Assembly: GCF_900099765.1 (NCBI RefSeq)
Contig: NZ_FNDX01000020.1
Coordinates: 35,777-99,776, forward strand
Source: Paenibacillus typhae
Lineage (GTDB): Bacteria; Bacillota; Bacilli; Paenibacillales; Paenibacillaceae
Length of the DNA stretch: 64,000 nt
Reading direction: 5' to 3'
Shown piece by piece: positions 25,315 through 34,054 of the stretch. The notes beneath the pieces are model-generated. The model saw only the letters and a list, made by a program, of their open reading frames with translations. It did no database searches and was not told where the DNA came from. The stretch's first letter is position 1. Each line of letters starts with the position of its first letter. Made by a program: the position numbers and the translations under genes.

Positions 25315-27018
25315 ATGATAAAGAAAATGAAATTCTCTGCTATGGCCGTGTTATCCACAGCCATGCTGGCCGGCCTGCTGACAGGCTGCGGCGGCAATGC
25401 TGACAAGGAGAATGCAGGCGGAGAAGACAAGCCGGCAGCTGGTGAAGACTCGATGTATTCAGCTCCCTTCGAGAATGGTAAATATACAACACCTGTTACT
25501 ATTACAACTGTATTTCCGATTGCAAGCAGCCTGAAATTTAAGAATGGCGAGAATATCGAGAATAACGTGCATACCAAATGGGCCAAGGATACGCTGGGTA
25601 TTGATATTAAGTATCTCTGGACCGTAAGCGACCAGAATAATGCCTATGAAACCAAGCTGCGGCTGATGCTCACTTCAGGGGAAAAAATGCCGGATATCAT
25701 CTCTTTCCGGGGCAGTCCTTCCCTCATTTCCGATCTGATTGATAGCGGCCAATTCACGGATGCCGGCGAGCTATTCGACAAATATGCCTCCGATGTATAT
25801 AAGCAGGCGATGGCGGAAGAGCCGAGCGTATGGAACCCTTACATGAGAGATGGCAAACGTATGGGCATCCCGATTCTCGAAAACGCCTACAATAATGACC
25901 CGGTGATGTACATTAGAGAAGACTGGCTGAAGAAGCTGAATCTCAAGGCGCCGACCAATCTCGCTGAGCTGGAGACCGTGCTTGATGCCTTCACGAATCA
26001 GGACCCTGACGGCAATGGCAAGAAGGATACCACGGGACTCGCTGTAGGCTTCAAAAATAACCTGAATACATGGATGTCTGAAGCCGGATGGATCTTTGGT
26101 ATGTTCGGCGCAATGCCTAACCAGTGGAACAAGACGGCGGATAATACGCTGGCCTACGGTTCTGTGCAGCCTGAGATGAAGCAGGGGCTGGCGACAATGC
26201 AGAAATGGATGAAGGAAGGATATATTTCCTCCGAATCGGGTCTGTATGACGAGAACAAAGCGACAGAAGCGTTCACAGCAGGCAAATCGGGAATTATTGT
26301 CGGTCCTTACTGGATGACAGGCTGGCCTCTTCCGGATCTCCAGAAGAACGTTCCGGATGCCGAGTATAAGGCTTATCCGCTTCCGGCAGGCCCGGACGGC
26401 AAGGTGGGCAGACACGGCACGAAGATCGCCTCCGGTGCTGTTCTGATCAACAAGGATATGGAGCATAAAGACGCCTTCTTCGTCTATCAGAATTATCTGT
26501 TTGACAACTGGGCCAATCCGGAGAGCACAACATTCGTAGACGGCTTCGCCAAGGGCTACGACTATGATATCGCTCCGGACGGAACCGTTCTCAAAGAGCA
26601 GGACAGTGATAAGATTCCGGGCGGCTGGGTCGATGCAATCCGTTATACCCTGACTTATGACGGAGCGATTATTCCGAATCTGATGATGAATACGCTGGCC
26701 AAGCTGGCAGGCGGGGCAGAGCCGTCCAATCAATATGAGAAGAATCTGTCCGAGCGGATTCCTGAACAGATCAAAGCGGCCAAGATTATCATCGACCAGA
26801 AGGACAGCGTAATGCCTGAGATGTTCACAGGTACGCCTACAGAAACCCAGCTATCCCGCGGGGATATGCTTGAGAAGCTGGAGAAAGAAGTGCTGAACAA
26901 AATTATTTATGACAAAGCGCCGGTGGACGAATTCGATACCTTTGTAGAGAAATGGAAAACTACAGGCGGCGACAAAGTGACCGAAGAGGTCAATGAGTGG
27001 TATCAATCCATTCAGTAG
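25315..27018 (+). CDS. Extracellular sugar-binding lipoprotein, second cassette
   Basis: A 567-residue solute-binding protein with a lipoprotein signal (hydrophobic residues 10-22, lipobox LTGC, Cys25) and an acidic Gly/Glu-rich linker. The mature part is an LplA-like binding fold, including DPDGNGKKDTTGL near residue 225. It is followed by a hairpin at 27036-27060 that sits before the sensor kinase gene, probably giving more lipoprotein than kinase. It should bind the same sugar whose presence is reported by the downstream YesM-type kinase. Confidence 0.87.
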   Translation: MIKKMKFSAMAVLSTAMLAGLLTGCGGNADKENAGGEDKPAAGEDSMYSAPFENGKYTTPVTITTVFPIASSLKFKNGENIENNVHTKWAKDTLGIDIKYLWTVSDQNNAYETKLRLMLTSGEKMPDIISFRGSPSLISDLIDSGQFTDAGELFDKYASDVYKQAMAEEPSVWNPYMRDGKRMGIPILENAYNNDPVMYIREDWLKKLNLKAPTNLAELETVLDAFTNQDPDGNGKKDTTGLAVGFKNNLNTWMSEAGWIFGMFGAMPNQWNKTADNTLAYGSVQPEMKQGLATMQKWMKEGYISSESGLYDENKATEAFTAGKSGIIVGPYWMTGWPLPDLQKNVPDAEYKAYPLPAGPDGKVGRHGTKIASGAVLINKDMEHKDAFFVYQNYLFDNWANPESTTFVDGFAKGYDYDIAPDGTVLKEQDSDKIPGGWVDAIRYTLTYDGAIIPNLMMNTLAKLAGGAEPSNQYEKNLSERIPEQIKAAKIIIDQKDSVMPEMFTGTPTETQLSRGDMLEKLEKEVLNKIIYDKAPVDEFDTFVEKWKTTGGDKVTEEVNEWYQSIQ

Positions 27019-27035
27019 TACCAGAAAAAGGAGAG

Positions 27036-27063
27036 AAGGGCGGCCCCTAAGGCCGTCCTTTCA
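27036..27063 (+). terminator. Intra-operon attenuating hairpin
   Basis: AAGGGCGGCC, CCTAA loop and GGCCGTCCTTTC form a 10-bp stem with a short T run between the binding-protein stop and the kinase start 16 bases later. It probably reduces read-through and protects the upstream message. Confidence 0.6.
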
Positions 27064-27078
27064 TTCGGAGGAGCCAAT

Positions 27079-28791
27079 GTGAAATATCGCCTATCCATCT
27101 TTCAGTGGTTGTCTTTAGTCCTGATGCTGATGCTCCTGATTATTGTGGGGGCTTTTTGGATCATATACAGACTGAACGTTAAGGACATCCAGAGTGAGCT
27201 GAGAAAAAATAAAATGTACGAGGTTGAATTTATGACCTCCCAGCTATCCACGCAGTTTGAACAGGTGCTGACAAATACCATTATTTTGTCACAGGACCAG
27301 TCTGTGCGTGGATATCCGTATATTCTGAAGTTCGGGGATCAGTATGCCAAGTATGAGATGAAGCTGACTATCATTGATAAGCTGGCCTTGAACGCAGCCT
27401 CCACTACCTGGAAGAATACTGTTATTCTGTATTATGAGGATGAGAAAGAGACGGTATCCTCGGATTCGTCCTTCTCCTTTAGTTCCTTTATGCCCCCGCA
27501 GCAGGGTCTCAACCGCTGGATTCTGCACATGGATAAGGACGGTAAAGGGTATTACTCCAATGTTATGCGCAGTCATATCAGCTCGCTGCTGATTGAAGTG
27601 CGGATTTCTCTGGAGAATCTTGTGAAGATGATGGGGCAATATGTATCCGGCACGCCGATTCTGTATGATGCCTCACAGAAGGTTTTTATTCAGACCGGGG
27701 CAGAATTTCCGGAAGAGCTGTTGCAGTACATGCTCCCCCGGATCAACGGGGAGAGCGGTACCATCTCCGTTAATGAGAAACATGCAGAGTACCTGATTAA
27801 CTACATGAAGTCGGACATGCTGGATTTGTATTTCATTGATGCCTATCCCAAACGCCAGTACATTGAACCGATTAACCGCAACAACAGGCTGTTTCTCTTC
27901 GCTGTACTGGTTGTGCTGGTGGGCATTATGTTCTACACGCTGCTGCTCCGCAGACAGGTACAGAAGCCCGTTATTACGCTGCGCAAGGCCATTGACAGGT
28001 TTGACAGGGGAGACTTCTCGAGCCGTGCCGTTGATCTGCAGGTTAATGAGTTCAGGGTGCTGGGCAATTCGTTCAACCGCATGGCAGAGAACACCCAGAA
28101 ACTGATTGAACAGGTCTTGCTGGGAGAGATTGAAGTCAAGGAAGCGAAGCTGAAGCAGTATCAGGCACAGATCAATCCGCATTTTCTATATAACTGTTTG
28201 AATTTCATCCAGAGCAAGGCCAGCATTGAGGACTATCAGGCTGTGACTGCTATGACGCTTCATTTAGGCTCGTACTGCCGGTATATTAACAAAATTGAAC
28301 AGCTGGATTCCACCCTTCAGGATGAATTGGATTTTGTGGAGCATTACCTTCATATGGTGCATCTCCGCAAAAAAGAGATTATCTTCGAGATTGACGTTAC
28401 GGCAGAGGCGGGCAGATACCGCCTGCCGAGGATGATTCTCCAGCCGCTGGTGGAGAATTGCATTAAGCATGGAATTGAACCGAGCTTAAGGCCTGGAGTT
28501 ATCTCCATTACAGCGAAAGAGGAGGATTCATACCTTCTGATCACAGTGAAGGATAACGGAACCGGAATGAACGAGGACAAGCTGGGTGCGATCCGCCGTC
28601 ATATTGATGAGAACATGATCAGTAATGAGCAGCTTGGGACCGGGCTGAGGAATGTGAATCAGCGGCTGAGGCTGTACTTCGGCAAGCATTCCGGGTTATC
28701 CCTGGATTCCGCCCCGTCTCAAGGAACCTGTTACCGGATACGAATCGAAAAGGAGGAAGAAGCCTATTCTGCAAATACTGCTGGTAGATGA
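27079..28791 (+). CDS. YesM-type sensor histidine kinase
   Basis: A 570-residue membrane sensor starting at GTG behind TCGGAGGAG. Two membrane spans (about 12-32 and 275-295) flank an extracellular sensor domain of about 240 residues. A HAMP domain (about 297-350) is followed by a His_kinase domain with the phospho-acceptor motif INPHFLYNCLNF and an HATPase domain (LVENCIKHGIEP, NGTGM, GTGLRNVNQRL). This is the class that controls carbohydrate ABC operons with a YesN partner. The 3' end overlaps the partner's start by 26 bp, implying translational coupling. Confidence 0.88.
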   Translation: MKYRLSIFQWLSLVLMLMLLIIVGAFWIIYRLNVKDIQSELRKNKMYEVEFMTSQLSTQFEQVLTNTIILSQDQSVRGYPYILKFGDQYAKYEMKLTIIDKLALNAASTTWKNTVILYYEDEKETVSSDSSFSFSSFMPPQQGLNRWILHMDKDGKGYYSNVMRSHISSLLIEVRISLENLVKMMGQYVSGTPILYDASQKVFIQTGAEFPEELLQYMLPRINGESGTISVNEKHAEYLINYMKSDMLDLYFIDAYPKRQYIEPINRNNRLFLFAVLVVLVGIMFYTLLLRRQVQKPVITLRKAIDRFDRGDFSSRAVDLQVNEFRVLGNSFNRMAENTQKLIEQVLLGEIEVKEAKLKQYQAQINPHFLYNCLNFIQSKASIEDYQAVTAMTLHLGSYCRYINKIEQLDSTLQDELDFVEHYLHMVHLRKKEIIFEIDVTAEAGRYRLPRMILQPLVENCIKHGIEPSLRPGVISITAKEEDSYLLITVKDNGTGMNEDKLGAIRRHIDENMISNEQLGTGLRNVNQRLRLYFGKHSGLSLDSAPSQGTCYRIRIEKEEEAYSANTAGR

Positions 28792-30373
28792 TGAACAATA
28801 TGTAGTAGATGATCTGGAGCTTGCTTTTCCCTGGCAGGAATTCGGAATTGATAAAGTATATAAAGCCTATTCTGGAGCCCAAGCCCTGCTGCTGATTGAG
28901 CAGGTCCCGGTGGATATTGTCATTACAGACATTGCGATGCCGGGGATGAACGGGCTTGAACTGGTAAAACAGGTGAAGCGCACCCACAGGAGGATAAAGT
29001 GTATCCTTCTTACCGGTTATGCAGAGTTTGAATATGCCCGGGAAGCCCTTCAACACGGGGTAGTCGAGTATCTGGTCAAGCCGCTGGATCATCAGAAGCT
29101 GCGCGCTGCACTGGAGAGCACGATCAGGACGATTCAGACAGAGCTTGACAGAACCGCCTCCTATCAACAGGCGCTGCTTGCCTTCAAGGAGCATCTTCCG
29201 GCGCTGAAGGACAAGCTCCTGCTTGAACTGATTCAAGGCAAAACCTACCCGCAGGAGCGGCTAAAGGATAAGCTGGACGGATATCAGCTGAACTTTCAGA
29301 TGCAGGACCGTGTTTTCCTGTTCCTGATCCGTCTGGAGGAGCATTTCACGAATTTCGGGCTGGAAAGCCAGCTACTCTTTGAATATGCGGTTACGAATAT
29401 AGCCCTTGAGCTGCTGGGCGAGGGGTTTAAGGTATGGCACTGCCGGGATGCCTATGAGAATCTGGTGTTTCTCGTTAAGAGCATTGAAGGGGATACTGTG
29501 GACCCGGAAATCATATTAAAGCAGCTGACCCATAACACCCACCAGCTGCACAGCAGTGTGAACGAATATCTGAATGGCGGCATTTCAGTAATACTGTCGT
29601 ACCCTGGGGAATTTCCACTGCATATACGCTCCATGTATGAGGATTCCCTGTCTGCGCTCAGACAGCAGGTGGGCAATGACAAGGGCTATTTCATCTCCCT
29701 GACGGATAAGCATAAGGGCTCACCTGTACAGCCGCTTAAGGATCTGTATGCTTCTCCGACACTGATGCATTTGCTGGAGACCGGCCAGTGGCAGGGCTAC
29801 AAAGAAAGACTGCAGCAGATGAAAGAGTTCAGCAACAGCCTGCCTGCTTATAATGAAGAATATATTGAAGAAATCCGCAGCATGATCCTGGGCTCTTTTC
29901 ATTACATTGCCCATAAGAATCATACCCTGTTATCCGATCTGGTTGGACGGGAGCTCCTGGATAAAACGCTCTTCCGTTCAATATCCCAACTGATCAGCTG
30001 GGGGGAGACATTGGTGGATACGCTGCAGGTCAAGCTCGAACGCGACACCCGAAATAACCGGATGGACATCATCAAAGAGATACAGAGCTGTATTGCGGCC
30101 AATCTGGCGGAAGCAAGCCAGCAATTCGTAGCGGACTCCGTCTCGCTCCATCCTGCATACGTATCCAAACTGTTCAAGCAGGTGAGCGGAGTCAGCATCA
30201 GCGAATATATTCTTAATATGAAGATGGAGCAGGCCGTAGAGAATCTGCGTAATTCCGATATGAAAATCTACGAAATCTCGGAGCAGCTCGGCTACGCCAA
30301 CAGCCAATATTTCATAAAAGTGTTCAAGGAACAATTCGGAATGACCCCTCAGGATTATAGGGGGAAATTGTAA
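28766..30373 (+). CDS. YesN-type response regulator with AraC domain (probable ATT start)
   Basis: A 535-residue response regulator if translated from ATT 28766. No ATG, GTG or TTG lies between the kinase region and GTG 28910, and starting there would remove half of the receiver domain. From ATT the N-terminus reads (M)LQILLVDDEQYVVDDL with acidic pocket D8-D9 and phospho-acceptor Asp55 in IVITDIAMP. AAGGAGGA lies 9 bases before the ATT. CTG 28769 is the other candidate. The middle (about 130-420) is the variable YesN region. The C-terminus (about 430-530) has two AraC helix-turn-helix motifs and ends in MTPQDYR. It should activate the ABC cassette upstream after phosphorylation by the coupled kinase. 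Confidence 0.8.
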   Translation: MLQILLVDDEQYVVDDLELAFPWQEFGIDKVYKAYSGAQALLLIEQVPVDIVITDIAMPGMNGLELVKQVKRTHRRIKCILLTGYAEFEYAREALQHGVVEYLVKPLDHQKLRAALESTIRTIQTELDRTASYQQALLAFKEHLPALKDKLLLELIQGKTYPQERLKDKLDGYQLNFQMQDRVFLFLIRLEEHFTNFGLESQLLFEYAVTNIALELLGEGFKVWHCRDAYENLVFLVKSIEGDTVDPEIILKQLTHNTHQLHSSVNEYLNGGISVILSYPGEFPLHIRSMYEDSLSALRQQVGNDKGYFISLTDKHKGSPVQPLKDLYASPTLMHLLETGQWQGYKERLQQMKEFSNSLPAYNEEYIEEIRSMILGSFHYIAHKNHTLLSDLVGRELLDKTLFRSISQLISWGETLVDTLQVKLERDTRNNRMDIIKEIQSCIAANLAEASQQFVADSVSLHPAYVSKLFKQVSGVSISEYILNMKMEQAVENLRNSDMKIYEISEQLGYANSQYFIKVFKEQFGMTPQDYRGKL

Positions 30374-30394
30374 GGCTGCAGCTGTCGCGGTATT

Positions 30395-30430
30395 GCGCCG
30401 GTTCTCTGTACGGAGGATCGGCGCTTTTTT
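30395..30430 (+). terminator. Terminator after the second cassette regulator
   Basis: GCGCCG and CGGCGC pair across an 18-base loop and are followed by six T. Confidence 0.7.
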
Positions 30431-30592
30431 ACTTTTACAATAAAGCTCTAGTCAACCCGTACAAATTATAGTCCTTTCCCTGAAAAGTATAGATATTACC
30501 CTCTTTTTGATAAAGACTCTGGTCATGGAAGCATGCTTGAGGTTAGCATAAAAGAAAGACAACTCCACTATACCCGAAGAGAGGTGCTGGCC

Positions 30593-32164
30593 ATGTTTAC
30601 TGCGCTTATTGTTGACGATGAATTGTTTGTGCGCAAGGGATTGATCAAAATGATTGACTGGGAGCGCAGCGGTTATGTGGTGACCGGAGAGGCCGACAAC
30701 GGGGAGGATGCGCTGGCTATGATCCGCGAGCACAAACCCGATCTGGTGGTTACGGACATCCGGATGCCGGTTATCGACGGGATTGGCCTGATTCGTGCCG
30801 CTGTGCTTGAAAAGCTGGATACAGAGTTTATTATTGTCAGCGGATATAATGAGTTCGAGTATGCCCGGCAGGCCCTGCGCTACGGTGCTTTTGATTATGT
30901 GCTCAAGCCGATTGACCAGGAGGACTTCGAGAAGACGCTCGGCAAGCTTAAGGAGCGGCTGGAGGAAAAGGAACGGCACAAGGCCCGTACCCGGGTTGGG
31001 CTGGACCAGAGCCTGGTTGAAGCGCTGATCCGGGGAGAGGAGGATGTGCTGGACGATCCTGCCTGGAAGACTCCATGGGAAGGTGAAGCTGTGCTGACAT
31101 TCACCTACGCCCTGCTTGAGTGGAATGATGTCCTCCCCTGGAACGGTCATGTACTGCCGGCCAAGGATACGCTGCGCAAGGCCATCCGCGAGGCTGTACA
31201 TACAGCCTCGGGAACGGTGTTTGAGCCTGTACTGTATGAGCATCACCAGACGTACGGCCTGCTCGTGCCTGATCTGTATGCCCGTTCCTTCGGCGGGGAT
31301 GTCAGCGCGTTTCTAACGGAGCTTGCCGGTCTGATCCGCACAGCCTTTTCCTGTCCGTTCCGTATTTACGCCGGGCCTGGTGTTCCTTCATTAAAAGATA
31401 TAAAGCACTCCTATCTCGGAGCCAAGGAAGTCCAGCAGCACAAATATCTCATGCCGGTGCAGTCTGTCATTGCGTATGAGGATATTTCGGGCAGAACGCT
31501 GAATTACCGGCATTTGGAGGATGAAATGTACCGTAAGCTGATTGATGCGGTAGAAGAGAACGATCCGGAGATGCTGGCTGAACAAATAAACCATCTGTTC
31601 CAATTCATGCAGGAAAAAAGCTTCTCGCCGGAGGCGATGAAGGCGGCAGTTACCCAATGTGTGCTGGGCATCCTGAAATCGATCCAGACCCTGGAGGGTG
31701 ACGAAAAGGAACTGATTTATCTGGAGGCGGCGGTAGGCTGGTATGACCGGAACATCACGCTGGGTGAAATTACGCGCATCTTTACGCTATTTGCCCATGA
31801 AGCGGCCGGACTTCTGGGGCAGCTCAGCCAGAACCAGTGCAAGGGCGGTATCCAGAAGATCAAATGCTACGTCGATCAGCATTACCATGAATCCATTACG
31901 TTAAAGGAGATCGCTGCCCGGTTTTATATGAATTCTGCCTATCTGGGCCAGCTTTTCAAGAAAACCTACGGAAGCTATTTCAATGAATATCTGCAGCAGC
32001 TACGCATAACGGAAGCCAAGCGCCTGCTCCGGCAAAGCGATTTGCGGATCTATGAAATTGCCCAGAAGATCGGATTCAGCAACGCTGATTATTTTGTTAC
32101 CCAGTTTGAAAAGCTGGAGCAAATGACACCGACCGAGTACCGGAACCGCATTATCAGCCGGTAA
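30593..32164 (+). CDS. YesN-type response regulator with AraC domain, third cassette
   Basis: A 523-residue response regulator. ATG 30593 is chosen: AGAGAGG precedes it and the receiver begins at once (MFTALIVDDELFVRKGL). Phospho-acceptor Asp55 lies in LVVTDIRMP, with the conserved Lys in YVLKPID. The middle holds a variable domain, and the C-terminus (about 425-520) two AraC helix-turn-helix motifs ending in MTPTEYR. It is transcribed with the following kinase and faces the regulator of the neighbouring cassette, so two YesN genes lie back to back. It probably controls the lipoprotein-permease genes from 34055 on. Confidence 0.87.
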   Translation: MFTALIVDDELFVRKGLIKMIDWERSGYVVTGEADNGEDALAMIREHKPDLVVTDIRMPVIDGIGLIRAAVLEKLDTEFIIVSGYNEFEYARQALRYGAFDYVLKPIDQEDFEKTLGKLKERLEEKERHKARTRVGLDQSLVEALIRGEEDVLDDPAWKTPWEGEAVLTFTYALLEWNDVLPWNGHVLPAKDTLRKAIREAVHTASGTVFEPVLYEHHQTYGLLVPDLYARSFGGDVSAFLTELAGLIRTAFSCPFRIYAGPGVPSLKDIKHSYLGAKEVQQHKYLMPVQSVIAYEDISGRTLNYRHLEDEMYRKLIDAVEENDPEMLAEQINHLFQFMQEKSFSPEAMKAAVTQCVLGILKSIQTLEGDEKELIYLEAAVGWYDRNITLGEITRIFTLFAHEAAGLLGQLSQNQCKGGIQKIKCYVDQHYHESITLKEIAARFYMNSAYLGQLFKKTYGSYFNEYLQQLRITEAKRLLRQSDLRIYEIAQKIGFSNADYFVTQFEKLEQMTPTEYRNRIISR

Positions 32165-32192
32165 GCCGAGTGAGGAGGAGGAGGGGAAGAAA

Positions 32193-33959
32193 GTGGACAG
32201 GCTGCTCAATCATATAAAGATGCGCAACAAAATGCTGTTGATCTATTTCCTGTGCGTGTTTATTCCAATCGTGCTTACAAATCTGCTGTTCTACAATACG
32301 ATTACAGAGAATGTACGAAATCAGCGGATTCGTGATATCGACCGGACTATCGAGCAGATCAACAACGATTTCCGTGAGCAGGTTGATAATGCGGTAGGAT
32401 TGTCTTCCTTTTTTTATGCCGATTTAAGCACGAATGAAATTCTGGACCGGGACTTTGCGAATGCGGCCGATTATCTGGAGGTTTACGACTCGTATTTACG
32501 GCGCATGCTGAACAACTATACCCCGCTATCCTTCTCATTGCAGAATGTGACGATTTATGTAGATAATGATACCTTATTACACTCGGGAAATATCGGCTAC
32601 CTGTCGGATGAATTGAGAGAGGAGCCTTGGTACAGGCAGGCTTTGGCCAATGACACCTCCCATCCGATCTTTACCCGGACCGAAAGCGAGAGCGGCCGGT
32701 TTCAAGAATTCTCGCTGATCCGGAAGATGGATTACTACTCTGGAAGGCTGAACAAGGAGAAGGTCGTCAAAATCGATTTCAAGACCATCGACATCGGCGA
32801 AATCTTTAATAATCTGAATATGCAGGGGGCTGTCTATCTGCTGAATCCCTCAGGAGACATCGAGTATACCACTGATTCCTCCATCGACTGGAAGAAGTCA
32901 GACAAGACAGCCTTCAGTACGATCCGCTCCAGCGACCGGATCAAATTCACAAGCCGGTACAGCGGAGTAAGCTATCTGGAAGGCTGGAGTATCGTCGGAA
33001 CGGTGGACGAGAACGAAGTGATCCGGGAGGTGAGGAAATCCCGTGACTTCATTCTTATATCCGCCTGTCTGATGATGATTCTCCCTACCCTCGTTATTGT
33101 CATTATCACCCGGTCCTTCAATGTCCGCATTGTCAAAATCCTGAAACAAATGAAGAAGGTGCGCAGCCAAAATTTCGAGGTGATTCCGGTTACTGACTTC
33201 CGGGATGAGATCGGCCAGCTCAGTCTGGGCTTCAACCGGATGATTCTGCAGATCAAATCCCTGATAGATGATGTATACATAGCCGAGATCCAGAAGAAAT
33301 CACTGGAGCTGGAGCGCAGCAAGGCGCAGCTTAATGCGCTGCAAAGCCAGATCAATCCGCATTTTCTGTTCAATGCGCTGGAGACAATCCGCATGCGCAG
33401 TCTTCTGAAGGACGAGAACGAAACAGCGGCCATGATTCACAGCATGGCGAAGATTTTCCGCAGCTCGCTCACCTGGAACAAAGATATGATTACAGTCCGG
33501 GAAGAGCTGGAATTTATCATCTGCTTCCTCGATATCCAGAAATACCGTTTCGAGGACCGCATTGACTATTCGCTTGATGTACAGCCGGAGGCCTATGCCT
33601 GCAAGCTGCCGAAGATGCTGTTTCTGCCTTTTGTGGAGAATGCCAGCATTCACGGCCTTGAGCCGTTAAAACAGGGCGGACAAATTCATATTGCCATCAC
33701 TATGAAAGACCGGAATCTGATTTTTAAAATCAGGGATAACGGGACGGGGATGAACGAGAGGCAAATCGGCAAGCTGTACAGTTACCTTGAAACCAATGAA
33801 ATCATGGGCGAACGGATCGGGATTCAAAATGTAATCTACCGCGCCAAATTGATCTACGGTGCAGGGTTCCATTTTTTGATATACAGCGCTCCCGGGCAGG
33901 GAACAGAGATCGAACTGCGTATTCCCCGGTTACCCGATCCAGGCGGAAAGGAACAATAA
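32193..33959 (+). CDS. YesM-type sensor histidine kinase, third cassette
   Basis: A 588-residue sensor kinase starting at GTG behind GAGGAGGAGGGG. Spans at about 12-32 and 285-305 flank an extracellular sensor domain. A HAMP region, the phospho-acceptor motif INPHFLFNALE and an HATPase domain (FVENASIHGLEP, DNGTGMNE, ERIGIQNVIYR) follow. It pairs with the regulator immediately upstream. Here regulator precedes kinase, the reverse of the second cassette. Confidence 0.88.
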   Translation: MDRLLNHIKMRNKMLLIYFLCVFIPIVLTNLLFYNTITENVRNQRIRDIDRTIEQINNDFREQVDNAVGLSSFFYADLSTNEILDRDFANAADYLEVYDSYLRRMLNNYTPLSFSLQNVTIYVDNDTLLHSGNIGYLSDELREEPWYRQALANDTSHPIFTRTESESGRFQEFSLIRKMDYYSGRLNKEKVVKIDFKTIDIGEIFNNLNMQGAVYLLNPSGDIEYTTDSSIDWKKSDKTAFSTIRSSDRIKFTSRYSGVSYLEGWSIVGTVDENEVIREVRKSRDFILISACLMMILPTLVIVIITRSFNVRIVKILKQMKKVRSQNFEVIPVTDFRDEIGQLSLGFNRMILQIKSLIDDVYIAEIQKKSLELERSKAQLNALQSQINPHFLFNALETIRMRSLLKDENETAAMIHSMAKIFRSSLTWNKDMITVREELEFIICFLDIQKYRFEDRIDYSLDVQPEAYACKLPKMLFLPFVENASIHGLEPLKQGGQIHIAITMKDRNLIFKIRDNGTGMNERQIGKLYSYLETNEIMGERIGIQNVIYRAKLIYGAGFHFLIYSAPGQGTEIELRIPRLPDPGGKEQ

Positions 33960-34000
33960 TTTCTACAGTACTGTCTATATTCTTGAGGGTAATCAGGAAA

Positions 34001-34018
34001 TGTAATCGCTTTTATAAT
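34001..34018 (+). promoter_or_regulatory. cre-like site overlapping TATAAT before the third lipoprotein gene
   Basis: TGTAATCGCTTTTA (34001-34014) matches 13 of 14 cre positions and overlaps TATAAT (34013-34018), 36 bp before the TTG start. No good -35 box is visible at normal spacing, so activation by the YesN regulator is plausible, with CcpA repression on top. Inference from motif only. Confidence 0.5.
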
Positions 34019-34054
34019 AGAGAAGCAAGGAATTGATAACGAGGGGGAAAGACT

